This document shows positions 23,829-35,235 of a stretch of 64,000 bases of DNA, in pieces. The first letter of the stretch is position 1. Every line of letters begins with the position of its first letter. This stretch comes from Ambrosia x helenae. Lineage: Eukaryota; Streptophyta; Magnoliopsida; Asterales; Asteraceae. The notes beneath the pieces are model-generated. The model searched no databases. It was not told the origin of the DNA and saw only the letters and a program-made list of their open reading frames with translations. The stretch spans positions 3,373,591 through 3,437,590 of the forward strand of contig CM061224.1 in assembly GCA_030844895.1 (NCBI GenBank). The letters are read 5' to 3'. A program made the position numbers and the translations under genes.

Positions 23829-24296
23829 ACTCATTTTTGGATACATTGTAAACGATTCAATCACAAGGTTATTTTGCATTACTTACATGGTGTTTAGAGT
23901 CATAGAAGGACACAAAACACTAATGTAAGGAAAATTGGTGATTGCGGTCCGGAACGTAATCATGAATTTACAGGTACGTTAAGGTAGTGTGAAATTCTAA
24001 TAAGGTTTTAGTAGTTCATTTGGTTTTCATATAGCCAATCAATTCATGCATTTCTTATAAGATTCCTAAAACATAAGTTTAGTATTTTGCTAGATTCTTA
24101 TGCTTCTTGCTACTTTAGACGAACCTAATCCAATCCTTAAAACTCACATCTCAAACCTCTTATCCAAATTATTCGAAACAAATTATTCTATTACCTATAA
24201 ATTCATGTCGTGCCTTAACCCAAACCACAGCTGCCTTAATTTCTACCTAATCAACCTCAAACCTGTGTTTTTAATAACTTCGAGACGAAGTTTCCA

Positions 24297-24310
24297 AAAG
24301 TAGGGGAGAC
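24297..24310 (+). promoter_or_regulatory. Polypurine tract
   Basis: AAGTAGGGGAGAC directly precedes the 3' LTR start TGTAACATCG. Confidence 0.75.
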
Positions 24311-24689
24311 TGTAACATCGCGAATTTCCCCTAATTTTTTTTTTATAAAAAGAATGTATTGTTTTAAACAATATATGTTTTAAATACCTTAAGCTAATAA
24401 TTATTTGTATCTCGACACTTTTGTACGATTTAAAAGTATTTCGAGTCACTTTCGGGCTTATATAATCATATTATGAATTTAGAATAATATAGTTTTAGGG
24501 AAATAATTGCCAAAAAAAAAAAATTTGTGTGGACCGGGACTCGAACCCGCGTCCACAGCCAACCAACACACAGTGACAACCAACTGAGCCAACTATCATC
24601 TTGTGTAGTATTTCAGAAGAAAATAAACTTAACACATTCCTTAAATTGATTAGTCAAAGTCTTAGTCAAACAGTCAAAGTCTTAGTCAA
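24311..24689 (+). repeat. 3' LTR, first part
   Basis: Matches 20677-21055. Interrupted at the GTCAA duplication by the nested element; a second tRNA-like segment lies at 24528-24599. Confidence 0.9.
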
Positions 24690-27600
24690 TGTCACACCAC
24701 GTCTAAGGCGGAAACACGTGGCGCGACGGTTCAAAAGTATTAAGCCAAGATTAATGCAAAGCACAATAGTAATTAGAAAAACGGGCATTTATTCAATGCT
24801 AATAATCATGTCAAATTATTCATACATAATTATAAATTGTTTTTGAAATTGATAAAGAGGCTACTCCCTTTATCCCTAAGTCCATGGAATAAAGAGAGGT
24901 GACCCTTTTACGACATTTCCAACGCCCAACTTGGAGACATCCCCGACCCGGCTCGCCATGCTAACTTCCATCATTCAATTACCTGAAAGATATGTTTGAA
25001 AATCGTCAATATATAAATATTGGTGAGTTCACAGGTTTTATTTTAATAAATCTTTATAAAGTGGGAATATCCTTGTTATGACATTTATAGGAGTTGCAAA
25101 GTCCTACAATTTACTTGAGCCTATAACCAAACCAAGACAATTAACAATGCCCCCGCCCAAAGTCGTTACTCGGTATTCTTACGACTTTATTTCAGAATAA
25201 GTGCACCCCAGGCATACGCCGATGCATAATCGACGCTATCGATTAGGGGTGGGCCTTGTCAGGCACCAATAGTACTATCCAAATATCCCTTTGGTTTCTC
25301 ATTCCTGAATAAATGATTATAGTGGGGAGGTCTCAACCCCGAGTGGCGATCTTTACTCAAGTATCCAACCCGTCATACAATCCCAACATATCTTTCCCCC
25401 GTTAAAAACGTTAAATAGTTTAGAAATGGGGCCGTGAGACTCACCTGTAACTGTGCTCGGCTCAAAGAAAATAGTAAAGTTTGTGATCCCGTACCTACAA
25501 AGGTTCTAGGCGTATAAGTCACTTACACCTATGGTGTATGTGCCTAGGCAAGTTGTACACCCAACTTCCCGACCACGTCTTTATCCCAATTCCCGTTTAA
25601 TAGTTTCGTATCCTAGGTTCAATGGCGATGGATTACCCTTTCCTTACAAGTCATATATTATTCTTATTAATATTCTTTATGACTTGTACGATATTATACT
25701 CGACACGACTCTTCCCGACGCATAATTATTTTCCCATTTAAATAATTATACTTAGGGTCGTTCCGCTCGATATGATGTGTTTTCTTATTAACCGACCCGA
25801 CTTACTTTGCCACATATTTACTTTCCATTTAAATAAATATGCTAAGTCTTTGTCGTTTGTAACATAATCTTAACGCCCGACTAGACTTACCACACCGTAC
25901 ATTTATTTTCCCATTTAAATAAATGTACTAGGATCTTGTCGGTATTCACGCGTTCGTAGATATATTTCACCTACTCGTCTCGGTTTTCCTTCTCGCACAT
26001 CTATTTTTCCCATTTAAATGGATGTACTAGAATTTCGTCGGAAACGAGTATATGTACATATATCATCGCGTGGATACTGCTTGTTAAGTTCATATGTCGT
26101 TTAGCGTTTTTAGTTTGTTACGTTATGTTTCTCCTTTCCCACGAATATTGTTACTACACTTAGGAAAGTGTTACGCACGTTTCACCCTTGTTATATATAT
26201 TTTATTTCCTTAAAATATATATGTATATTTTTATCTCGACGTAATGGTCTTTTCCTTATAAGTCCGTCTACGTCGGTTCGTGTAACTAAGTTTGTTAGTT
26301 AGCGTTTTTCATATTTATTTCCGTTGCGCGTTCTTATGGAAGTATTGTTCCAACTTCCGATTCCGAACGTTTATTTCTCGAAAAAATATATATTATGTAC
26401 GTTTTAGCTCGACTCGTCCAACTTGTTACCAAACACGTTTCCGATACTTTTATATTCCCATTTATATAAAAGTATCTTATTTTTGTACAAGTCTTCCCAA
26501 GTATTTATTTTATACAACCTTGCTTTATAAAATACTCGCGTTACTTCATTTATTTTTATAAAACGTTTATTTTATAAAAATATACTTTTTACTTAAAATA
26601 TCCAAGTATGCTACTATTATTTACCAAATTTACCTTGTAAATTATTACTTACACTTTTGACACAAATTTTCTCATCATTGTGTTTTTGGTCCAATAGTTT
26701 TCTAAAATATTCATTTTAGTCCATCGACTTCCAATGTTGCCATATTAGTCCTTTAACTTACATTTGTAGCATTTTTCACTCAATCTTTCAAGGTTAATAT
26801 TTTTCTTCCACTTTAGTGGACTTTGAAGAACCATCTTCATCATGTTTAGTTGTTTTTACCTCTTTTTACTTTTAATGGTCTTCTAATCCATCCTAGATGT
26901 CAATAATATGCTTATTCCATATTTTCATCCAAAACATCAAATTTTTACTCATCTAAGTGAGTGGACTTTGAAGATGAAACTTTTTCATCTATGATTTTAT
27001 AATCCTTTTTAACAACTTTTTGACATTATCTAGTCATCTTATGATGATTAAAACCACTTTTCATCTTATTCAAGTCCTTTTCCAAAATCTAGCTTTTCTC
27101 ATCTTCCAACTTACAAGTATGTTCTTATTATTATATTTTCTTCAAAATACCACTTTTATTAATAATAATCTAAGATTTCATCATATTATTATTCTTTCAT
27201 CTTCATTTTCAATAAAACCCATTGCTTCTATAAAACTCATTTTTATTACCCACATTGTACAACTTGCTTCCATAGCACAAAATATGATTATTTCAAATAA
27301 TAAAACAATGCAAGACTTACTACTAGCTCAAGGCTAGGGAAGACAAAATCTTGTATTTTGGGTGAGGTTCAATGTGTTCCTCCAAGTGGGTTATGCTCCA
27401 AGCTCTTGAACACACAAGAAGGGGTTTGATTTAGAATGAACTAGAGATGATTTGAAGTTGTAAAAATTGAAAGAGAGATGTTGGTGGGGTGGTGCAATGT
27501 TACGGCCAAGAGAAGAAAAAAGGGGAAGAATTTTTGTGATTTCTTCAAGTGTTCTTCAAGTGGCTTATAATCTCACTTCAAATCTTGCAAAGATCACCTA

Positions 27601-28430
27601 TTATCTTTCCTTGGATTATGTAATATCTTGGAAGGATTTAGAGGATTTTATTAGATATGGAAGAGATCTTGGGAGATTATAATGAGGGTGTTTGGGCCGA
27701 AAATTAGAGAGAGAGGGAAGGATTATGTTGGTTAATATTCTTACCCAATACCTTTAGGTGCATGTTAATGATTGCTAATAATATCATCATGGAAGGATTA
27801 AGAAGCAACTTTACACAATCTTCCACCCAAGTGGGCCCATGGCCGGCCCCCCTATAGGGTGGTTGGTGGGGTCCACTTTGCTAATTAACATTCCATAATA
27901 TGTTTAAGTTAATCCCTTCCGGGTACCGCCCGGGTATTTCTCGAATTTTAACCGCGGTTTACCTCAATATTAAAATACCGTTAATATTCATAAAATTTTG
28001 CCCAGTTAAATTACTGATAATTTATTTCGGTTTTCGTCGGGTGAATTTACGTGTTACGCGCGTATCGGTGCGGTATGCGCACTTTATTCGTTACCGGGAG
28101 ATTTGTGCAATAAGATTTTACGTATGGCTTTGGGTTTCCAAAACTCATAATATTTTGTGAAAATATTATTTATTCTATATTCCGGGTGTCCGGTGTTCGT
28201 TTCGCTTATTTAAGTTTTACCGGGTAATCGCCAGTGTCCATACCGGATAGTTTTGCCTGCGCACGATCCTATCATGCTTTGCTATTAAACTCATGCATTC
28301 CTATGCATTATTTGGGAATTCCTATCTTTCTAAGGCCTCTATTAAATACTCAGCACATAATTACGGTTAATTACGTTAATCGCGTTTAATTAATTAGTAC
28401 GGAATTACCTTAATTTTGCCGGTTGTTACA
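24690..28430 (+). mobile_element. Solo LTR (3.74 kb) nested in the 3' LTR
   Basis: Starts TGTCACACCACGTC and ends GCCGGTTGTTACA, with target duplication GTCAA at 24685-24689 and 28431-28435. There is no primer site, polypurine tract or coding domain inside, and no repeated LTR, so a solo LTR left by recombination is the simplest reading. The length would suit Tekay/Del-type gypsy LTRs; that family assignment is inference. It contains a striking array of stem-loops (25722-26475). Confidence 0.8.
25722..26475 (+). repeat. Array of stem-loops with a shared TTCCCATTT loop
   Basis: At least six inverted repeats with different stems and a similar loop: ATAATTATTT/AAATAATTAT (about 25723), CATATTTA/TAAATATG (25822), GTACATTTATTT/AAATAAATGTAC (25908), ACATCTATTT/AAATGGATGT with one G-U pair (25997), ATATATATTTTA/TAAAATATATAT (26192), and GATACTTTTATAT/ATATAAAAGTATC (26442). 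The loop is TTCCCAT, CTTTCCAT or TTTCCT. Several are followed by TACTAGGATCTTGTCGG-like words, so they are units of a diverged tandem repeat. Confidence 0.75.
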
Positions 28431-29442
28431 GTCAAACAGTCAAAGTCTTAGTCAAATAGTCAATTCATCATAAAACATTACTTTATGGTGTTGACCAATT
28501 TTAATGGCTAATTGAATCCAAAACTAGTATAAAAACCCACCTATGACCCATTATACTTTGCACCTCTAAATCGATTGTTTCAATCAGATTAAACTTTCCC
28601 TCATACCCTTCTTCTATAGTCTATTACTTCTACAATTGAAGCTTTGATTATAAGCTCTTGTAATTGGCGAATTGGAAGCTTGATATTCTTTCTTTTTCGA
28701 CTAACTACGTTGTTGAGTCTTTGGGATTCGCCTCGCATACATTCACAACACTTAGAGGATAATTCACCTTAGCCAATGTGAGTTTACATAGCCCCTTTTT
28801 CTGTTTTACATTTTGGGTGAAACATGTTTAAACATTTTATACGCTATCATTTACTCATTCTTACATTGTTGAAACTTATGATTCGATTACACTATCATTG
28901 ACTTATTCTATCATTTGACTGTAACAAAAAGACACAGTACAATCATTAACATTGATCAAGCCGCCTGTTTAGATTATAGCGCTATAGGTCTGACAAACCC
29001 CCCCCCCCCCGCATAAATTCAGGGATGATCGATAACAGTAACAACATTAAACTAACTTGCGAGTTAGTCATCAGTCGACACAAGGTTTGATTGTACAAAG
29101 ACGCATTGTTACATGTCGGAATCATACTCTATCATCATACAACCGTGATTGTTGTACAAACTATTGTTATCAATTATATTCAAAAACCTATGTATTCTCA
29201 CCAACTTTTGTTGACCCAAAATATTTTCAAACTTAACATGTTTCAGTTTTACTTGCTTGAAGATTTGAATTAATGCTTGAAGATGTGTGCATAGTATTAT
29301 TCATTTTGATGTACGAATTCTTGTAGAACAATTGTATGTAATTTATTTAAATCATTTAATGAAATTTATTATTCACCATGAGCTACTGAACAATCATAAA
29401 TACGTGACATCCCGATGTTTCCGCCATCGTTGGGGTGTTACA
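28431..29442 (+). repeat. 3' LTR, second part
   Basis: Continues the LTR after the nested solo LTR and matches about 21025-22040. It includes a poly-C run near 28999-29010 and ends GGGGTGTTACA before GTTGG. Confidence 0.9.
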
Positions 29443-30244
29443 GTTGGTGAGGCGACGGTGGTGGTGGTTTTGGTGGGTTGCAGTCGATGTATATGGTGGG
29501 TTGGGGGTTCGACGATTCACCACAGAAACAGAGGAACAAGATGGTCCGATGGTGGTTATCGAGTGGTTCGGTGATGAAGGGTTATCGGGTAGGAGGACTT
29601 ACCGGAGAGGAGAAAAGGCGGCGCCGGTGATGGGTGTACAGATCACCTGACCGGTGACCTTCGTTTCTTGGCTGCCATCGACACACACAAGTGTGTGTGT
29701 GTGTCTGTGTTCTTGTGAGTTACAGAGAATACAAAGGGGGGGAGGGAGGCCTTTTATACGTGAATTAAATTGAGGTTGTTTGGTAGCTCAGGTGACGGAG
29801 ACGAGGAACATATCTGGAATGAATGGTTGTCCAGCGGCAGTGATGGTGGTGCAGTGGTGGAGGTGTAGCGGTGGTGGTGGTTTGAAGGTGGAACAACAGA
29901 TATAGATTTGGGGGTTAGGGTTCCATTATATTATATTATATTATATTATTTATGCATTAAAGACTTGTACGTTATACCTTATGCATTATAGAGTTGTACA
30001 TATGTGTAAAATGACTGAGATGCCCTTATAGTTAACTGACTTGGTTAACGACGTTAGAAAATTGGACTCAAACCATAACAAACTTAAAACACTAGGATTC
30101 AGAATGTTAAAAATGAAAATGTTGGACTCAAGTAGTTAAAATCAAGAAAACTCAGGGACTCAAAAAGGAATTTACTCTTGTTTTTTTTTATAGAGAAAAC
30201 GTAAGGTTCTAGTAACAAAGCGGTAGTATCTTGTCAACTTGTAA

Positions 30245-30868
30245 GACCATCTATAACGCGCCCGAAATCAGGTCATCCGAACCATGTTGGAGCCGCCCGA
30301 AGTTAGGTGCTGCGTTGGAACCGGCCGTCCGAAGGTGAGGCGCCCAAAGTTAAGGGCTCGCTTTTTCTTGGTTATTGAGCCAATTCGTTTTGGTTTTTCA
30401 ATTTTTTATTTTAAACGATAATTTTCATTCAGGGTTTAGGTTGTTTAAGAAAGCTTTCATGGAGGTTTATTAATGGAGAGTTGTGTGGTGAAGATGAAGA
30501 TTCTTGAAGGTTTATTAATGTGGTGAAGGAAGATGAACAGATGGGTAAAAGAAATAAAGAATAGAGATGTTTTGTTTTATTATCAAAGTTTATACCCTTT
30601 ATTTTTTTAATTGAATTACACAATAACCTTGAGGTTTGACTGAATTAAATATATTTTAATAATTTAAGTAATAATTTTAAAGAAAAAATGGGTAGTGACG
30701 TGGAAAATGTAAGGATATGTAAGGATGTTTGTATGGTTGGAGGTGAAATTGAGGATTTTTAAGGATTTGTAAGGATTTTTAAGGATTTGTAAGGATTTTA
30801 AGCATTTGTAAAGATATGACGTGGAAGTTGACTAGGCAGGTAAGGGCGCCTAAGCATTAAAGATAGTC
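30245..30868. mobile_element. Tourist/Harbinger-like element
   Basis: Ends GACCATCTATAACG and, in reverse, GACTATCTTTAATG. TAA flanks both sides (30242-30244, 30869-30871). The interior repeats AAGGATTTGTAAGGATTTTT near 30740-30800. No coding content. Confidence 0.7.
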
Positions 30869-30871
30869 TAA

Positions 30872-31334
30872 TGGTGGTGGGGGTGGGAAACCCCAGACAC
30901 CCCCGGTACTTTTCACATGGGATCGTGTGGTTACAACACCCCCTCCCCTCCGAATAGTTGAATCGAGTGGTTTGTATGAGTTCTACTCGGATGTGGGTGG
31001 TTGATTTGAGTAGGAAAAGTAGCACTAGTGGGTTGAACCAAGTAACACAATATGATTGGAAGGTGAGGGTGAGCACTTTGGGTTAATGACTCCTCTCCAA
31101 AAGTTGAGTAGTTTGAATAGTATTGAGGTAGCAAAATTCTATTGGCCATTTTATGTGAGTACTTGGGGAAGCGCCCCTCCACACCAAGGCACCCACAATG
31201 TGCTCCAAAACTTATGTCCGGATCTATGCGGCATTTGTCTAAAAACTCCAACACCAAACCTTGGCATTGTGAGAGGAGTTCGAAACTTAAGTTTGGAAGT
31301 TGGCTCCTAAATCCCATACATGATTTCGAATAAG
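30872..31334. other. Repeat-like intergenic segment
   Basis: Contains long overlapping frames on both strands (minus 30931-31359, plus 31056-31310) with no recognisable domain. Probably an unclassified element adjacent to the Tourist copy. Confidence 0.35.
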
Positions 31335-31376
31335 GTAGTGGGACCCCACTCTCACACACATATAATATTTTTTTTT

Positions 31377-32189
31377 AACTAGGTTAGAGCCTCGCGTGTA
31401 TACGCGGTACATGTCCATGTCAAATGAAAAAACATTCTATAAAGATTGTAGTATTCAATTTTTATTTATTGAAATTTTATTTATTCAAGCAGAAGATATG
31501 CAAATTTTATTTATTGAAAGTTACGTAATACAATTCGTATGAATTTTGGTTGATTGCAAATTATCATAAAAAAAGTTTAATGTTACCCAATAACAGAATC
31601 AACAAATGTTTGATGTGGCGTGATTTAAAAACAAATAATGAAGACGTAATATTATTAATATGATTGAAAATTATTTAGAATATAGTATATATTTTAGGAA
31701 ACTGTTAATTACTGACAAAATTTATTTTATTAATATAATTGAATGATTGAGGAATTTATCATTTATTTACAAATAAATTACAAGTAAATGCTAATTAATA
31801 AATTATAATTTTCATAATAATTATATGATATACATTCATCTCTGCAAATAAAGTCCAATCAGAATTTAAAAATTCTTATTAATGTCAATAAATAACATTA
31901 AAACTCTTAATAAATAATATTAAAACTGTTACAATCTCAATAAAATTTTATTAATTGCAATAAAGTCCAATCATAATTTAAAAATTCTTATTAATGTCAA
32001 CAAATAACATTAAAACTCTTAATAAATAATATTAAAACTTCTCCAATCTCAATAATGAATCATTCAAATCAATGACATTAAGAACATCCGCGTTTCGAAT
32101 TGCCTTACACATATTTAGTAATCATTATTAATTGTGATTGAAGTAATATAATTCTTTAACAAAAAGTAACATTTTGATAAAAAAAAAAT
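31377..32189 (-). mobile_element. Helitron-like insertion
   Basis: On the minus strand the left edge reads CCGCGTATACACGCG, then CTCTAACCTAGTT, that is a hairpin followed by CTAGT, the Helitron 3' signature. The body is AT-rich and shares CAAATGAAAAAA and TTCTATAAAGATTGT with the element beginning at 46251. About 40 bp of flanking sequence is repeated on both sides (31335-31376 and 32190-32228), which is odd for a Helitron. Confidence 0.55.
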
Positions 32190-32229
32190 GTAGTGGGACC
32201 CCACTCACACACACATATAATATTTTTTA

Positions 32230-32740
32230 ATGTAGTTTGTGCAGGTTTGTACATTGTGAGAAAAGTTTATGTTTTTTAGAGAAGTTTGAAATCTGATGTG
32301 GTGCTGAAGTGACGATTTATGGAAGTCTAAAATGTTGTAACATTGCAGATGCTATGATGGAATACTTATGACACCCGAAAAACTCAAGGTAACATTTTTC
32401 TAACATATAAGTCTATCTTAGCGGAAACATTCATTTAACATACTTAACGGGGTTAGTTAAGCGGGGTTACGTTACGTATTGTCTAGGATTCAATGATTCG
32501 AAGGATCATTGGGGTCATCTTATGCACACACGAGTCTTAAGTCCCGTTGTTGTTGAACTTACATAATTGGATCAAATAAGGTAGTGAGGTCTTTTTTTAT
32601 GGCATTTTCATTCTTTCAAAATGTTTGTGTTATTCATTATATAGTTCTACTTTGAAGGCTTTCTATTTTGTATTGCACAGGCTTGACAGAAGTTGGACCA
32701 TATGACACTGTTATTTTTCGAGGGATCACTTGTTTACTAT
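32230..32740. other. Intergenic sequence
   Basis: AT-rich, no feature recognised. Confidence 0.35.
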
Positions 32741-33845
32741 GGTGGTGTTTGTTTTTCTTCCAGAAGCACTTCTGACCTCTTTTGTCTGCGCCGCGCAGAC
32801 GCGGGCAGACGTTTGGGGCAGGCAGACTGTTTGTTTTTCGGAAGACATTTCACTCCAAAAGCTCTTCCTGACCTCTTCTTGGTGCAGACTTGGACCAAAG
32901 TCTTCTAAGGTCTTCAAAGGTCTTCTCCTCTTCTCTTTTCCTCACCCACCACCAACACCACCCACTACCACCACCACCACCGTCACCCACCCACCACCAC
33001 CACCACCTAGCATCGTCCACCACCACTGTCCATCACCACCACGGTCCACCACCACCACCCACCACGGTCCACCACCACCACCCACCACCGTTCACCACCA
33101 CCACCGTCCACCCACCACCACTACCACCACCCACCACCATCCACCACCACCAACCACCCACTACCACTACCACCACCACCGTCACCCACCACCACCGTTC
33201 ACCACAACCACCGTCCATCACCACCACGGTCCACCACCACCCACCACCGTCCACCACCACCACCACCCACCACCACCATCACCCACCACCACCACCAACC
33301 ACCACCACCACCCACCACTACCACCACCACCCACCACGGTCCACCACCACCCACCACGGTCCACCACCACCACTACCCCCACCCACCACCGTCCACCACC
33401 ACCCACCACCACCACCAACCACCACCACCACCACGGTCCACCACCACCACCACGGTCCACACACCACCACCACCATCCACCACCACCAACCACCAACTAC
33501 TACCACCACCACCGTCCACCACCGTCACCCACCACCACCGTTCACCATCACCACCGTCCATCACCACCACGGTCCACCACCACTACCACCACCCACCACC
33601 GTCCACCACCACCCACCACCACCAACCACCACGGTCCACCCACCACCACCACCGTCTACCACCAGACTGCTGTAAAAACTCAGTTTATTTAAATTTAAGT
33701 TTATTTCAGCAGCCTGCAGACGTTAACAAACAAACAGTCTTCTTCTTGCAGACTGCAGACCTTTGGTCCACCTCTTCTCCTGCAGATGTCTGCAGATGTG
33801 GTCCGCAGACTGCAGACCTTTTCCTGCAGAAAAAACAAACAGCAC
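32741..33845. mobile_element. MITE carrying a CCACCA minisatellite
   Basis: Ends GGTGGTGTTTGTTTTTC and, in reverse, GGTGCTGTTTGTTTTTTC, with CTGCAG/TCTGCAGA-rich sub-terminal sequence at both ends. The superfamily is uncertain and no clean target duplication was found. Confidence 0.6.
32945..33665. repeat. CCACCA/CCACGGT minisatellite, about 720 bp
   Basis: Nearly pure CCACCACCAC with CCACGGTCCA and CCACCGTCCA spacers. It leaves long open frames on both strands (PPPP/HHHH/TTVHHHH on plus, WWWW/VVVGGG on minus). These are composition artefacts. Confidence 0.9.
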
Positions 33846-34050
33846 CTATGTTTCTTTGGAAACCTATGGAAAAGAATATAGAGTTGTAGAGAGTCATTGT
33901 AGGTATTTCATTAACCATTTGGATAATTTGATTCATTATTAATGGAGTAACGCATCAATCTATTAATATTGATTGTATTAGGAGTGTAATAAAAAAATTA
34001 TAACAACGGTCTCGATTTTAGAATTCACTTTAGGCCCCCAAATAGGTTGA

Positions 34051-34060
34051 GCCGGCCCTG
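34051..34060 (-). other. hAT-type terminal motif
   Basis: Minus-strand CAGGGCCGGC followed by TCAACCTATTTGGGGGCC looks like a hAT-superfamily terminus. No partner end was found. Confidence 0.35.
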
Positions 34061-34494
34061 TCTAGACTTTCTTTTAGGAGGTCACTTTGGATGTCGACTA
34101 TCTTTTTCCATGGGCCTCTTATCGACCTACATAGATCCGTTGTTCCGAACCATCTTCCTTGTGTATGAATGGCCTTTATTCCTTTCATCAAGAGATGATC
34201 TTTTCCAGTCTTGTTTTTCCACCACCACTTTGTAAGAAGAGCTATGTTTGCATCTTTAATGCCCCCGACCCTAGACCTTCATGATCTCATTCAACCATTA
34301 TCTTTTCCCACGAGATCCATCTAATTTTATTTGTTGAATCCTCCGTTCCTCATAAGAAGTTTCATTCTTAGACAACCTGGAGTGGGGGGAGGAAGAGGGG
34401 GCGGGAACCATGCTTCACGCCTAGAACACCGCCCCGGTATGGCGTGGTAGGGGGAGCCCCTTGAGCGGGAAGAACTTCACCGGCGTGGGGGGGG

Positions 34495-35235
34495 GGGGGG
34501 TTTGACTGGCCACGTGGGGCTTGCTTATTGGGTGGGGCAATTTGGACCGTTGAACACGATTAAAAAAAATCAAACCATTGGAAAGTAACAGCTCAAAAAA
34601 AATTATATATAACCCCACTTTTTTATAAAAAAAACACACACTTCACATACCTATAAACTCCCATATTCACCCTTTTTATACATTTCTTCATATTTTTTAT
34701 ATATAAACACCACTTTATAATTTAAACACCCACTCCACATACCAACAACCTTCCATATTCACATCAATTTTTACAGATTTTTCATCTATTTTTATACTTC
34801 TCTTCATACCCTTTTTTTTTTTTAAAAAAAATGAACCCATAAACTAAGGCTTGGGGGGGGGGGGGGGGGGAGGGTTGACTGGCCACGTGGGGCTTGCTTA
34901 TTGGGTGGGGCAATTTGGACCGTTGAACACGATTAAAAAAAATCAAACCGTTGGAAAGTAACGGCTCAAAAAAATTATATATAACCCCACTTTTTATAAT
35001 AAAAAAACACCCACTTCACATACCTATAAACTCCCATATTCACCAATTTTTATATATTTCTTCATCAATTTTTATACATCTATTCATATTTTTTATATAT
35101 AAATCCACTTTATAATTTAAACACCCACTCCACATACCTACAACCTCCCATATTCACCTCAATTTTTATAGATTTTTCATCTATTTTTATACTTCTCTTC
35201 ATACTTTTTTTTTAAAAAAAAATGAACCCATACAA
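34495..35235 (+). repeat. Tandem duplication of the Harbinger 5' region, period about 375-390 bp
   Basis: Two near copies, each with a long poly-G, then GACTGGCCACGTGGGGCTTG, an AT-rich leader and ATGAACCCATA. The copies start at about 34495 and 34869; the ATGs are at 34831 and 35222. Confidence 0.85.

Larger units (their letters stand above)
20677..29442 (+). mobile_element. LTR retrotransposon lacking gag-pol, nested in the MULE
   Basis: LTRs begin TGTAACATCGCG and end GGGGTGTTACA. The target duplication GTTGG is at 20672-20676 and 29443-29447. A tRNA-Met primer site and a polypurine tract sit next to the LTRs. The internal region (22041-24310, about 2.3 kb) has no gag, protease, RT or integrase. 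A 102-residue frame at 22139-22447 with a hydrophobic start is not recognisable. This is a non-autonomous (LARD-like) element. The two LTRs differ at only roughly a dozen sites by eye, so insertion was recent. The 3' LTR is interrupted by the element at 24690-28430. Confidence 0.9.
20100..30177. mobile_element. Non-autonomous MULE split by a nested LTR element
   Basis: Ends GAGTAAATTCCTTTTTGAG and its reverse complement at 30159-30177. Inverted homology extends about 190 bp inward on both sides (20100-20290, 29985-30177). The target duplication TTGTTTTTTT is at 20090-20099 and 30178-30187; a 9-10 bp duplication fits Mutator-like elements. Without the insert at 20677-29447 the element is about 1.3 kb, close to the 1294-bp element at 37611, which shares the GAGTAAATT terminus. 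No transposase. Confidence 0.85.

Noticed and set aside
30931..31359. 142-residue minus-strand frame
   Set aside because: No domain, overlaps an equally long frame on the other strand, and lies in repeat-like DNA.
32730..33692. 320-residue plus-strand frame and the overlapping 261-residue frame rich in P, H and T
   Set aside because: Arises from the CCACCA minisatellite; equally long frames exist on the other strand and no domain is present.
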